Source: Elephas maximus indicus (Eukaryota > Chordata > Mammalia > Proboscidea > Elephantidae). Taken from it: 64,000 bases of DNA. Where the stretch lies: NCBI RefSeq assembly GCF_024166365.1, contig NC_064846.1, positions 26,309,866-26,373,865 of the forward strand. The letters run 5' to 3'. Below, piece by piece: positions 29,796 through 41,500 of the stretch. Made by a program: the position numbers and the translations under genes. Every line of letters begins with the position of its first letter. The stretch's first letter is position 1. The notes under the pieces are model-generated. The model was not told where the DNA came from. It did not search any database and saw only the letters and a program-made list of their open reading frames with translations.

Positions 29796-30988
29796 CAGCG
29801 GCAGCCGAGTTGGATGGCTTCCTCAAAAGAGGGCTGGAAAGTTTGGTTGCTGCCAGCAAAGGGGCCTAGACATTCCATGAAATGACTCATACTGCACCTT
29901 TATAGACATTAAATGTTGCATTTTTTCTGGATTCAACAACAACAACAACACCCCTCAACCCCTGACCGGTGGGGACAGGCTGGGGAAACCGAGGAGTGGC
30001 TGACTTCCCACTGGGCCTCCTCAATGCCTCTGTCTAGCAAAAGGCTCAGGCTTGTCCTGTTCCTCTGTGCGATGGGCAATCCTGAAAGAGCAGATTCATC
30101 TACCGCCTGGTACAATCGCAGCCCAGGGCTGCCCCATGGCAGGATGTGAAGTGGGTGAAACGAGGGGCCCCTTCCCAGCCTCTACTCCCCTCCACCCAAC
30201 CTCGTCTGCAGTCCCTGGTACCTGAGGTCAGGCCCGGTGCCCCCAAGGGGGTTATTCCTGCCTGAGCCCTTCTTGAGCTCTGGTCTTATTTGAGCCCCTC
30301 CCCAAATCTCCTGAGTTCCTTCTACTGTCACCTCCTTGCACAACTCCACGGGACCACCATTCGCATTATTATAATATGCAGAGTCCCTTATGTTGTGGCT
30401 GGAGCCTCCTCCCCTTCCCTGGGTCTCCTCTCCACTGAGGAAGGAGCACCGCTGGCTTGATGGCTGCTTGTGCCCCCTGTCCCCCCTCCCCGCCCCTGCA
30501 CACTCAGTGGCCCACAGCAATCACTTGGTGCCCCCTTCAACATGACCTCCATGGATGGGCATCCCGTCTACCTGCCATGGGCTGTGGGCCCATCAACCAA
30601 GGCCTTCACTCTGCTCCACTTGTTTTTCCTGTGGCCATGTGAGGAGGTGGCTTTGCGGGGTCATTTGGAATCCCCACAGGCGGTAGGGCATAGTGACGCC
30701 GCCCCTCACCACTTAAGACAGGTGTCAGGCCAGCAGATGTCGGTGCTGAGGGGTTAACTCTGGCTCCAGTGGACAGTGGCCTGAAAATCCTGGATGCTGT
30801 GTTGCTTCCAAAGGGTGCCCTGGTCCCTCTGCTCTGGTCCCAGGGACTTTTCCAGGCTGAGTCCTGGCTCCAAGACGGGGGCCAGGGGCCAGTGGGATCA
30901 GAGACTCCCCAGGGCTTGCCCTCATTTGCCAGACTCTATCCAAAGCCACTTCTTCCTTATTTTTTTCAAAGGTTTGAGTCCCTCCCCC

Positions 30989-30989
<1 letters not shown>

Positions 30990-31022
<33 letters not shown>
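30990..31022. repeat. (CA)n microsatellite
   Basis: About 16 uninterrupted CA units between AIFM1 and ELF4, likely length-polymorphic. Confidence 0.97.
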
Positions 31023-31023
<1 letters not shown>

Positions 31024-31029
31024 CCCACC

Positions 31030-32840
31030 AACCCAGAGGACCAGCCCAAAATAATCTTAGTTTCCTAAATACCAGACCCACTCTCCAGCCGTGTATGCCC
31101 AGGGGAGCACCTCCCAGCAGCCACTGGGCCCAGGGCTGACCACGCACCCTGCTGGAGGTGGCAGCGCCTCCTACATTTGGCCATCCTCTCCCTCCAGGCA
31201 GCCCAGCAGAAGTGAAACCCAGTGGTCCCAGAGCCTGAGGCTCCCCTGAAGATTTCGCAGGGGTTCTCACGGCTCCAGGGCCTGTCCCAGCAAGCCCCTG
31301 CTGGCAAGAAGGGGACATAGATAACTTTCCATTTTAATGACAGTAAACAGGGGGAGGGGGTCAAGTGGCTTTCCAAGAGCCACAAAGGCTCCAAGACCCC
31401 CGAGGGCCTTGGGGCCACAAGTCCTATGCTCCCCAGCCAAGGAAAGTCAGTGGCCAGATGAGCAGTTGAAAATCATGACGTGAAGAGTTGCTACTAAGTA
31501 TGCACACCCATCTTCATGGCCTGTGCTTTAGCCTGAGCACACCCCACTTCCAATGTGAACCAGGTAAGGGACTCTGCTGGAAGGCGACTTGGACGTAACT
31601 ATAACCTATCCCAAGGAGCTACTCAATAATATTTTGAGAATAAACACACAAAAAAATTTTTTTTTTATGCTGACCAGCCACAGTCTGGGGCTTTTTTGTT
31701 TGTTTGTTTTTTCCTGTCATTTAACTATTTAGGGCCTACTTGTGCACACCTGATAGGTGCAAATCTGGAGTTATTGAACATGCCAGCCAAGGGGTGGTTA
31801 CTGGCTTGATAGAAAGGATTATAGGGGCCTCTCACCTTCACAGGTGGGGAGGATTCCTTCTAAACCCTAGCTTTTCTCCCACCTTTTGAATATGTTTCTT
31901 GCTACCAAAGTTTGACCAATAGGCAACTTTTCTGGCATGTGCCTGTGGTAGAAAGTAAGGGCCATAGCCACAGAAGCTGTGGCATTGTGGTACCTTATTC
32001 TAGCCACAGGTTTGAACAGAATGTGTCGAGGCCAAGGGGTTAAATGACGGGGGAAGCAATCAGCCACCTTGTCACCAAAGAACCTGGGGTGATTTGCAGA
32101 AGAACATAGACTAATCAGGCATTGCTGGAAAAGGGGGGCAAAGGGAGGCTCAGAAAGAAGCCAGGGTGGAAGGGCCAGTTGAGTGCAGAAGTAGGGAGGT
32201 GGCCCCACGGAGGCTGTGGACAGCTAGGAGGCCCCTCCGCTCTGAGGCCTGAGCGGACCAAGTCAGGGAGTGAGGGAGAAACCACATCTGGAAGAAGGGC
32301 TGGGAAGAGTGCACTGCTGGATGGCGCAGCCTGGGCATCCATGGGCAACTCGAGAAGGGGAATTCCTGCCAAGTCAGGGAATGAGCTATTGGCAGAGACA
32401 GCACGGCTGTCGTCAGGAGGGTGATGAGCTCAGGCTGGCTGGCCCCACCTGGTTGGGGCTCCCCAACGGGTAAGTGGAAGAGCAGCAGGCAGCGAGGTGG
32501 GGAAAGACGGCAGACTGAGGAGCAGTAGGGTCACCCAGCTGGACTGGAGCCACGGAATCAGGAAGGTCCCACGGTGGCCCATGGCTCCCCAAGGTGAGGC
32601 CAGTGCAGGGTTTTCACCAAGAAAATTGGGTTTGCTTTGGCTGCAACTCCCAGATCATGGGGCTCTGGTAAGGTCCTAGTGGGAATTTATGGGATTCCCA
32701 CAAGCCATGGGCTCCGGGTCATTGGCAGGCCTTAGGGCCAGCCACCACGAGCAGGTCGGCTCAGTGCTGACCTCTCTCCCTGCCTTTCCCAAGAGGAAGA
32801 CCTCTACTAGAGCTGGGTTGAGAAAAGTGAAATGAGGATG
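31030..32840 (+). other. Intergenic stretch, no gene
   Basis: GC-moderate sequence without a family I recognise. Open frames are short and lack homology. Confidence 0.45.
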
Positions 32841-32849
32841 AAGATGCTG

Positions 32850-33068
32850 CTGAAGATAGCTGACATTTCCTAAGGGCTTACTAGGCACCAGGCACTGCCA
32901 AAAGACATAGGCTATCTCATTCAGTCCTCACTACAGCCTTGTGAGGTAGGTTGTTATTATCCCCCATTTAAATATAAAGAAAGTGAGGCCCAGAGAGTTG
33001 AAGCAACTTACCCAAAGTCACACAGCTTGTAAAATGGTGCAGCTAGAACACAGGTCTGTCTGATCACA
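32850..33068 (+). repeat. MIR element
   Basis: tgacatttcctaagggctta, ctcattcagtcctcactaca, gaggtaggttgttattatcc and caaagtcacacagcttgtaa follow the MIR consensus in order. Confidence 0.85.
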
Positions 33069-33100
33069 GAGACCACTGAACATTTAGCAAAACGGGAAAG

Positions 33101-33122
33101 TGTGTGTGTGTGTGTGTGTGTC
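33101..33122. repeat. (GT)n microsatellite
   Basis: About eleven GT units. Confidence 0.95.
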
Positions 33123-33593
33123 CATCAGCGAGTTCTGAGGTTAGGGTAAAGGAAGCTCAGGGATGTCTGGGACCCACCATAGTGGATCCAAAATCCCCTG
33201 GGGAAAGCACGCCTGCTCACAAAAGAAAAAGGAGTGGAAATTTGCTCTTGGTGCTTGTTTCAGGGACTTGGCTATGGGTAGCCAGAAGGCCTCAGGGGCC
33301 AGTATCCCAGTCTAGCCACTAGGTCTTTCCCTGAAAGCCTGGAATCTGTGGCTGCCTTCTCTGCTATCAACCACCACCACTGTCCCCCAGTTCTGTGCTG
33401 GGATCAGCCTTTTCCAAGGCTGGGGAATCCGGCAGACACTGGTGGCTGAGCAAGTCCCTGAACCTTGGGCGCTTTGTCCATCCCTGCCCCTCAGAGAGAG
33501 GATCCTCCTCCCCTGGGGCCCCTTCAGCTTTGCTGCTTTCTGTCAAGGAGATGTCAGGGCGGAGGCCTGGCTGGGCCCCTCCCCCAGACTAAT

Positions 33594-33737
33594 AAAACCC
33601 AAAACTAAACCCATTGCCTTCCAGTCAATTCCATTCCAACTGTCCCATAGAGTTTCCAAGGAGAGGTTGGCCGGTTTAAACTGCTGACCTTTCGGTTAGC
33701 AGCAAAGTGCTTTAACCACTGCGCCACCAGGGCTCCT
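33594..33737 (-). repeat. AfroSINE
   Basis: Reverse-complement copy (ctgacctttcggttagcagc, actgcgccaccagggctcct) with a deletion in the middle. It lies about 500 bases before the main CpG island. Confidence 0.9.
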
Positions 33738-34189
33738 TAATAGAGCCGTAAGGAATGACAATTTCCAGCAGACTTCCTCCTTGAGCTTTCTAGCTGGGGG
33801 ACCAGGTGAGGAGTTGGAATAGACGCTAAGGTAGGTCAGAGGAGGAGGGGTGGGTGGGATGGGAGACTGTGGTTCCAGGGGCCGCCTCAAGTACAGCAGC
33901 CTAACTTTGTACAGGGGAAGAAAGAGGCACCGGCTTTCTCCCAGCACCCTAACCGGCTCTCTTTGCACCTGCTGCCGCCAGCCCCTCTCCCCCAGGCCCC
34001 TCATCTGCCCTCTGCCCATTCACATCCTTAGAGCCTCCCCCGCCCCCCTGAAACCCTAGGCCTGACTTCGAGGGGAAGTCACCGAATCTCTCCAGTCACC
34101 CCATCCACACAGTGCATTCGGCCTGGGATTCCGCAGTGTTTGGCGTATTGACCCCATTGTATCCTCTGGGCATCATCGCCTGGCCTCAC

Positions 34190-35480
34190 CCACCGCCCTG
34201 CCAGCCCTCCGGCCGAGCCCGCACGCAGCAGGCGCTCACTAATCTGGTGCTCAGGAGTCCGGCCGAGGGTGTCAAGTGAGTGGAGCGCTCAGACCGAGGG
34301 GTTGAACCTGGCCTTTCAGAGTCCCCGGGCGTGGTGTGGGGGCTTCCCGCCGGGAGCATGGGCGCAGTGGGGACCGCCGGCCAGGCCTAGGGCGCGAGAC
34401 GCGGGCTAGCAGGGCCCTGTCCTCGCTGTGAGTCCCCCGGGGCCGAGCGGGCAGGGAGGGGAAGGAGAGGCGGCGCGGCCCCCTGGCAGGACTCCCCCTG
34501 CCGTGCTGGCGACCGCGGGGGCCGTGGCGGAGGGGCGCTGTTTCCACCGCGATGCTCGGCTCTCCCCACTCCCTCCTCCTCCCGCCTGCGGGCCCTCCCG
34601 TCGGTCCCTCCCCTCCGGCTCTTCCCTCGCGCCCGCCCTGCCTCCTGCGCCCGCCCCAGCCGCCGCCTCGGGGACGTGTGTTTCCAGTGCAGTTTCCCCT
34701 TTCGCTCGCTCGTCGCCGCGCAGGTCTCGGCCGGCTCGCGCCCCCTCGCTGGGCGCCCCGCCGCCCTCCCTTGGCCGGGCCCCTCGCGCCCCGCGCCCCC
34801 CGAGCCGTGCGTGCTCTCCGGCCGCCGCCGGCTCACCTGGTGATTGCATCGCTCCCTCCAACTTGCCATTGGCGGCGCTGCGTGGGGGAGCCCTGCGCCC
34901 GCCCGGACCAGCGCCCGGCGCCGAGGTGAGTCACGGGCGCGGGCCGCGGGGCGGGGACGGCGGCCCCGGCGGCCGCAGGGACCGACCGACCGGGCGCCGT
35001 GATCAACTTCCACTTCTCCTTTCGCCGGCGCCACTAGCCCGGCCCGGCTTCCGAGGGCAGCAGGCAACCCGGCCGGGCTGGGGACCTGCGTCGCGGCCCC
35101 CGGAGTGGGGAAGGGACCCCGGCGACCGACCCCGGCCGTAAGCTGCCGGTGGCCCCAGGTACGTCGATGGCGCCGGCTCTTGGAGGCTTTGGAGAACTGA
35201 AAGAGTTTGCCGGCGGGCAGGCGGGAGGGCGCCGGGGAGCCAGAGTGGAGGGGCTGGGGCCCGGGGACGAGTGGGGGCGACGCGGCGGGGACAGTCCCCT
35301 CTGGCCTTGCCCTGCGCGGGCTCCTGACTCCGGGTCAGAAGTGGACTCGGTTTCCTGAGGTGGGTAGGGGACAGTTTCCCCGCGCCCTGGGCAGCCCGGG
35401 TTCCGTGACAGGGGCCGATGTTGACACGGGCCCTCAGAAGCTCGGTGCCCGAGGGCAGGCGTCTGGGCTCGGCTGTGACG
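34190..35480 (+). promoter_or_regulatory. ELF4: Main CpG island, probable ELF4 promoter and first exon
   Basis: The largest and densest CpG island of the window, with GC boxes, an inverted CCAAT (ATTGG, 34868-34872) and no TATA box. Position fits ELF4: downstream of AIFM1, same strand, and ELF4's first coding exon is 26.6 kb further on. A strong donor, gtgagt, at 34926 would end a non-coding first exon at 34925; the start site cannot be fixed. A motif on the minus strand, GAAAGGGGAAAC (34692-34703 on plus), resembles IRF/ETS sites. Long open frames here (226-255 codons) are GC artefacts. Confidence 0.75.
34926..34931 (+). other. ELF4: Candidate splice donor of ELF4 non-coding exon 1
   Basis: GAG followed by gtgagt is a near-perfect U1 match inside the CpG island. 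An alternative, CAG followed by gtacgt, lies at 35159. The acceptor would be at 61291 or 61369. This is inferred from sequence only. Confidence 0.5.
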
Positions 35481-37065
35481 GGGCTGCTGGACTGAGCAGA
35501 CGGTCCCTAGGGCTTTGGGGGGCAGCCGCTTTGGGGTAAAAAGAAAAGAAAAGAAAAAACTTATGACTTGGATCATTGGATCGCCAAAATAGAGACCTCT
35601 TGGCAGGGGCCGGAGTTTCCGTGTGAGCCAGCCTCCAGCCTTCCCGCTCCGGCGTTCCCGCTCTCTCGGCTTCCCCCGCCTCTCGGTTCCCTCCCTGCTG
35701 CCGCCAAGGGGACTTAGTCGCTGCACAGCGCGGGGGTCCCCTGCCGTCAGCGCCTGGCTTTCAGGGGACTGCTTAGCCGGTAGCCAGCCGCTCAACCACA
35801 CCCTAGCCCTGTTGCCCTTTCCTCATGACTCTATGCTGGAATCTGGCCTTCCTGACCAGAGTCACCTCCTGACCCCTTGGCACCTCAGCCCAGGGAGGTT
35901 CTCGGGCTGCCTACCCTCTCCTCACCACACCCCAGCCAAAGGATTTGATTTGATGGCCTTTTGATTCCTGCCCCTCATCCCTCTCCCCGAGATAGAGGCC
36001 TGTCTGGTCCTGCAGCTTCTTCTGGTTAATGTTTGACAGTTCATTGTGGCTAATCATTTTAATTAGCTCTTAAAGTGGGGAGGAACAGTTAACCTTGGAC
36101 TTCTCGATTTTGGTCCGGTGGGGCCTCAAATGGGAGGGGTGCTGGGGAGGTAAGAGCGGAAGTGAGGTCACCACCCTGAGGGCCCCAGCGATCCACCACT
36201 GCTCAGCCCCAACAGCTGGCGGGCACGCCCAGTGGGGCCTTACCCCCTTTGAGCTGACCCCTGGCCTGAGTGCCAGGCTGGGGGTGGGTAATGAAGGGAA
36301 TGGTCTAGCTCTCCCTGTTGGGGAGACAGGACACTCTGGCACTGAAAATGCCCGGGGAACACGTATGCCTAGCAAGAATGCGGCTCCCTCCTCTCAGTAG
36401 TTACACAGGGTTTGACCAGTTACAAAGTGCTTTCTCAACCATTCATTCTGGGGACCCCGGGCAGAGACACTGTGGCGGGAGCTGTCTTGAGTTAAGTGAG
36501 GATTATCAGGGAGGACCTCCTATCCCAGCCAGTGTAGGGAAGAGGCTGCCTTGCTTGTGGTTGTCTCTGGGGCTGGGTTCAAAGCCTGGGATGTCTTGGG
36601 GTGGGGGGTGGGGGGGCTTTGAACAGGCTCCACGTTGCCACCCTTACCCAGCCTCTTGCTGTGAACCGAAGGAGTGGCTTGTTTGCAACTATGTCTGGCA
36701 TTCCTCCCACTGCTACACTGTGTTTGCTCGGTGGTTGTGAAGAAACTGCTGCCCACCCCTGGGCAAGTTGGGAGCCCAAAACCCACCCTGCTCCTGGCCA
36801 GCTTTAAGTGGTGACACAGTAGCTTCTGTCCCTCTGTCATGTATTGGGATCTAAAAGTGAGGGTGGTTTGTTGCTCATGGGCCTGATTGATAGGATGTCC
36901 CAAATGCCCCCCAGCCTGCAAAATCCAGGCCTTTTGTCTCCGAGCGGCCCAGCCAGAAGGTGGCTGAGATGCTTGCTTCCCCAGGGAAACCCCTGCTCCT
37001 AAGCTTAACCTTGGTTCTCTCCACACATGTATACCCCACCACCACCACCAATTTTCCTGCTTTGC
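35481..37065 (+). other. ELF4: ELF4 intron 1, 5' part
   Basis: Falls off in CpG density. A segment at 36020-36075, ctaatcattttaattagc, has homeodomain-type TAAT motifs. No exon or repeat is recognised. Confidence 0.45.
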
Positions 37066-37069
37066 CTCC

Positions 37070-37285
37070 AGGACCAGACTGTGTGGGTTTAACCCCAGCT
37101 CTCTTATTTACTAGCTGTGTGATCCCAGTCAATCGTATGCCTCAGTTTCCTCATCTGTCACATGAGACCTGCCTCATAGGGTTGTGATGAGGATCAACTG
37201 CGTTCATCCATAGAGGTGGCTTTATTAGAACTTATTACGGCTTATTACTATGTGCATTGGGCACGTAGTAAGCATGAAGTAATAT
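37070..37285 (-). repeat. MIR element
   Basis: aaccccagctctcttattta, ctagctgtgtgatcccagtc, ctcagtttcctcatctgtca and gggttgtgatgaggatcaac are the reverse complement of MIR. Confidence 0.8.
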
Positions 37286-37289
37286 TATG

Positions 37290-39095
37290 ATATTGTTTCA
37301 TACACAGTCTAAAACTCAGCTTCCATTCAACTCAGCAAACATGTACCGAGAGCCAGTGCCAATACTGGGCATCAGCCAAGTGAGAGTGAGGAAAATATGG
37401 AGATGAAGAAGACACCACCTGCTTTCCAGGATCATGTGCCCCTTCTTGTGTGGGCTGGACTGGAGGTGGGGAGTGTGGGAGGGGGCCAGGGAGAGTGATA
37501 AGGAACCATAATTCAAAGCCAGGCTGGAATCTCCGAGCCAGTACTGGGAGCCAGGCGCCCGGACTTGGGGGCTTTTCCTTGCCTGAGTTCTGGGAGTTGG
37601 GTGAAAGGAGACAGGGAGACCTGGTCCCTGCATGAGCTGCAGGTAGCAAGCATTCCAAAGTGTGATTTGTTGGCATTACTTAGGGCCACTCCCCAAACAC
37701 ACCTATAGCCCCCTGGAGTAGCAGGGCCCAGGCCTGCCATGACTCCTGCATATCCTTCTGGGGTCCCCCACTGAACTGAGCTGGGCCTGGGTCAGCCTTC
37801 TCTCACCAGGCTTGGGCCTGTCCCCAACTTGGGCTTGATTCTTTCGCCTGGATTTCTGAGCTGCAAAGAGGTTTCTGGCTTCACTGCCAATTTATTCCCT
37901 TTGTGGCTCTCAGACTGAAAACTAGTCCTACAGGGGAGAAAGAAAACTCATCTAAGGTACCCAGAATTCCATGGGCACTTTCTTAGGGGTCAGGGGCTTT
38001 TCTCATCAACACCAACCTCCCCGAAACTCTATGGCCGCTGAGCCTCGTGTGGCCTGTAATAGCCGACATACTGCTAATGCCCTATAGCTTGGGCCTCAGT
38101 GCTGGTTGCCAAGGAACTGCTGGTTGGGATACTTATGAGGGCTCTAACCTCATAGGGGCCGCTGAGCTTCAGTTCCACTGACATGTATTAACACCTACTG
38201 TGTGCCCAACCCGTGCTAAGCTCTGTGGGGGAGAGATAACTAAGACACTGAAAAAAAATCAGAGGCAATGACAAGCAGCCAGGCCGGTGACCGGCCAGGT
38301 GCTAATTGTGCTCCTTGGAGCAGGGGCCAGAGGCAGCTGGGACTCGAGGTCAGTGGCAGCTGGAGCAGGGAGGGAAGGCTTTGTGAGGGACTCAGGGCTT
38401 GAGCTAGACCTTGAAGGGGGGTGGAGGCGGCGCGGGGGAGACTCGGCTAGGCAGAAAAGGGAGAAAAGACTCCTTTCTCTCTATATCCTGGCTACCGACT
38501 GACCTTCGAAGGCTGGATAATTGTTTGGCAAATGCATGTCACATAAAAGACCAGGTCAGCGAGTGTGGGTGGCTCGGTGCACACCCCAATCTCCACTTCA
38601 GGAGATACAAAGTGGTCGGCCCAGACAGTGAGCCCGGCGTGTATTGATAAGACACAAAGGGTGAGCAGACTTTCCTGCCACCCAAGCTGAGGAGATTTCA
38701 CTTTGAAAACCTCCTCCCCAACACAGGCCCTGGGGAGGGGGGAGGAGAGCAGAGAGGTGTGGGGGACCAAAGGGACAGGGAAACTGCCAAGCCACAGGTG
38801 TTCATGGCAGGTGCGGGCTGACTGAGTCCCACTTTTCTCCAGGGTTCTGGGAATTTTCTGGAAGCCCAGAGGTTCAGGTGGAGGACAGCACTTTTCATAA
38901 TTGTTTCCCCCTCAGCCAGCTGGAAATTGAAGGGTCTAGAGGGTCCCACATGTTCCTGCCTGGACCACCCGGGCAAGGGCAAGGACTAACCATATATTTG
39001 TTCTGCCGCTTTTGTGTCTCCGTCGGTGAATAGCACATGGCTGTGTGTAGAGGGGGACTTGGCTGTTGTTGGGTTTAATTGAATAAAAGCACTCA
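37290..39095 (+). other. ELF4: ELF4 intron 1 stretch, no gene
   Basis: Non-coding. A gtattaacacctactgtgtg phrase at about 38186 may be an MIR-type core. Nothing else is named. Confidence 0.45.
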
Positions 39096-39096
39096 G

Positions 39097-39146
39097 GGAC
39101 ACACACACACACGCACGCACGCACGCACGCACGCAAGCACGCACTC
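39097..39146. repeat. (CA)n/(CACG)n microsatellite
   Basis: acacacacacac followed by repeated gcac units. The alternating purine-pyrimidine run with CpG is of the type that can adopt Z-DNA. Confidence 0.93.
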
Positions 39147-39582
39147 ACCCCTCATCACTCCTCTCACTGCCCTCTTGCCTGGCCTCCTCCCCAGCACATT
39201 TCAATGCTGCAGGCACATACCAGAGCACCCTGACTTTTTAGCTGGGAAATTGTGTCCCAAGGTGAATTTCTTGGCAGAGAGAGAACCCAGTCTGCTCCCA
39301 GGCTGAGGTGGAGGGTCAGGCAGCAGAGAAAGGGTGTTTCACACAGAAGGGTCTGCGAGGGAAAGCACCGGAACGTTTCTCAGAGAGATTAACATCAGAA
39401 GGGCAATCAACTTGCCCAGGTTGAGCAAGCTTTGCTTTAGGCTCCCACCTTCTTGGTAGACCATTTTCTTGCCCCATTGCTGGCTCTTCCTGCCTCTCAG
39501 TCCACCTGCTTTCCTGGAGCTTCCGTTCTGATTCCAATATGACCCAACATCCTTCACAAGAATCGTTATTGACAAGTGGAGG

Positions 39583-39790
39583 AAGAGCACAAGCTCTCTG
39601 AGTTCATATCCCAGATGTACCACTTCCTGGCTGTGTGACTGTGGGCTATTACTTCACTTCTCTGGGTCTCAGTGCCCACCTCACAGGGTTGGGGTGAGGA
39701 GTAACTGAAATAAATCATGTCAAGCACTCTGCATAGTGCCTGGCACATAGTAACCACCCAGTAAGTATTAGCAGTGATTATTCCTGTGGT
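39583..39790 (-). repeat. MIR element
   Basis: cactgt-type core in reverse: ttcctggctgtgtgactgtg, ctcagtgcccacctcacagg, gtgcctggcacatagtaacc. It follows the MIR reverse complement. Confidence 0.8.
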
Positions 39791-39794
39791 TATG

Positions 39795-41500
39795 ATTATT
39801 GTTGTTATCATTTTCCCTTTGCACACCCTTGACTTTGCCAGGATCCTGGGATCAAATTCTTCTCTGGCAGTGCTGGCAGGACACACTACACTCCTTCTTG
39901 AAACCAAGAATTCACTTTTGGTGAGCTCTGCCATTGCACAGGGTAAGATGGGAGTGCCAAGGGAGGCCTGTGTGTGTGTGGAATACATAGTCTTTCTGAA
40001 TGGCAGGCAGGGGCATAGTAAAGAGTGACCCTCAAGTCTTTAATATTTTTATTAGCAGTGTCATCTTTATCTCTTCACCATTTTCATCTTGAGTATCGTT
40101 CTCTTCAGAAGTAAGAATAAATTAGTCCCTTTGAGAAGACAAGCATTCTGCCCCCTGGGAACTATTTAGCAATCATCAGTTTTTTATTACCCCACTGAAT
40201 AGAGAATTCTGGGAGCTGACTGGCCAACCACCACTCACTTTCTCCCTCCTTTTGCTAGAATAGATGATGGGTCAGTTCTGGGCCAGTGCCCAGGGGCCTT
40301 TGGGTTGGGGCTGGGGCACCGTCTTTGCCAGTGTCTTTGCCCAGTAGAGTTCGCAGGGGTCTGTGGGCCATTCCCGTTCTGAAGGCCCACCAGGAAGTAA
40401 CTTGGAGGCTCCATCCGCTATTGAATAGATTTTGTTTGCTTGAGGCCCTGTGGCCACCCACAGGGGCAGACAGCTCAAGATAAACTGGACCACCCCTGAA
40501 CAGAGTGCTCCACACAGTCCCTTAGTCTCAGCTCATCAGGTTAGAGCTGTTGGGCCTTGGGGGATGGGAAGGTGGGCAATTAGTCTTAACCTCCCCAAAT
40601 TCTTGATGACCTGATAACAAGGAGGTACTTAGACTTAGGAGGTAATCTGTCTTTTTCCCATAATGCCCCCGAGGATAAGAGAGGCTAGTTCAGCTCTGCT
40701 GATTTTGTGAGAATCCTTGCCCAGAAAACACCTGTCTCATTAGGGACCACTTTATTGGCGCCACTCTGATCCTAAAAAACAAAAAAACAAAACACAACAG
40801 GCCCAGCCCCCTGCTCTGAAGACTCTAAACCCAATTCTAGAGTGTAGTAATAGACACATGCACTTAGCCCCATAGCAGGAGAGAGCTGACCTGCCAGTCA
40901 GCCCCGGCACTTCAGGTCTGTAGATGGGTGATTATGGGTCCGATGGCGTGGCTAGACAAAGATCACTCCTCCCCTTCAGCTTCACTGGGGAAGGCTTCCT
41001 GGAGGCGAGAGGGCAAATGACCTTTCAAAAGAGGAAAGAAAAATTATTGGCTGTGCTATAGGGGCATTCCAGGCTAGGTGGGACAGTAATGTTGGCATGG
41101 GAATGGACAAAAGATAAAACAACACAAGCCCGTTAGACTCAGCACACACAATAAGTCCCAAAGTTCAGACCTTGTCTATACTGGTGGCACCAAGGAATGT
41201 GTTTTCTAGAAGAGTGTGGGTGTTCTTATTTCTTTTATCTTATACTTTTTTTTTTAGGTGTGTCTCTTACAGTCTGTATATAACATTGAGTTTAATGTTT
41301 TTTAGGATTTCATAGGGTTGTTACAAGAATTTATTACATGTAAAGCACTCAGAACAATGCCTAGCACATAGTATGTACTTTATTGCTATTACATAGCAAT
41401 AATAATATTACGTAGTAATATATAATAAAATTACTTAGCATTTGCTGCTACTGTTAATGTTATTTTACCCAATTTGGGGTCCTCTCTCTTCCTTTCTATT
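39795..41500 (+). other. ELF4: ELF4 intron 1 stretch, mostly unique
   Basis: No gene. An MIR-like end (aagcactcagaacaatgcct, 41343) is the only recognisable repeat before the L1 element. Confidence 0.45.

Noticed and set aside
34387-35801. 226-, 237- and 255-codon frames in the main CpG island
   Set aside because: Same reasoning: frames overlap on both strands, low-complexity Arg/Pro/Ala text, no family. The region is better read as promoter plus non-coding exon.
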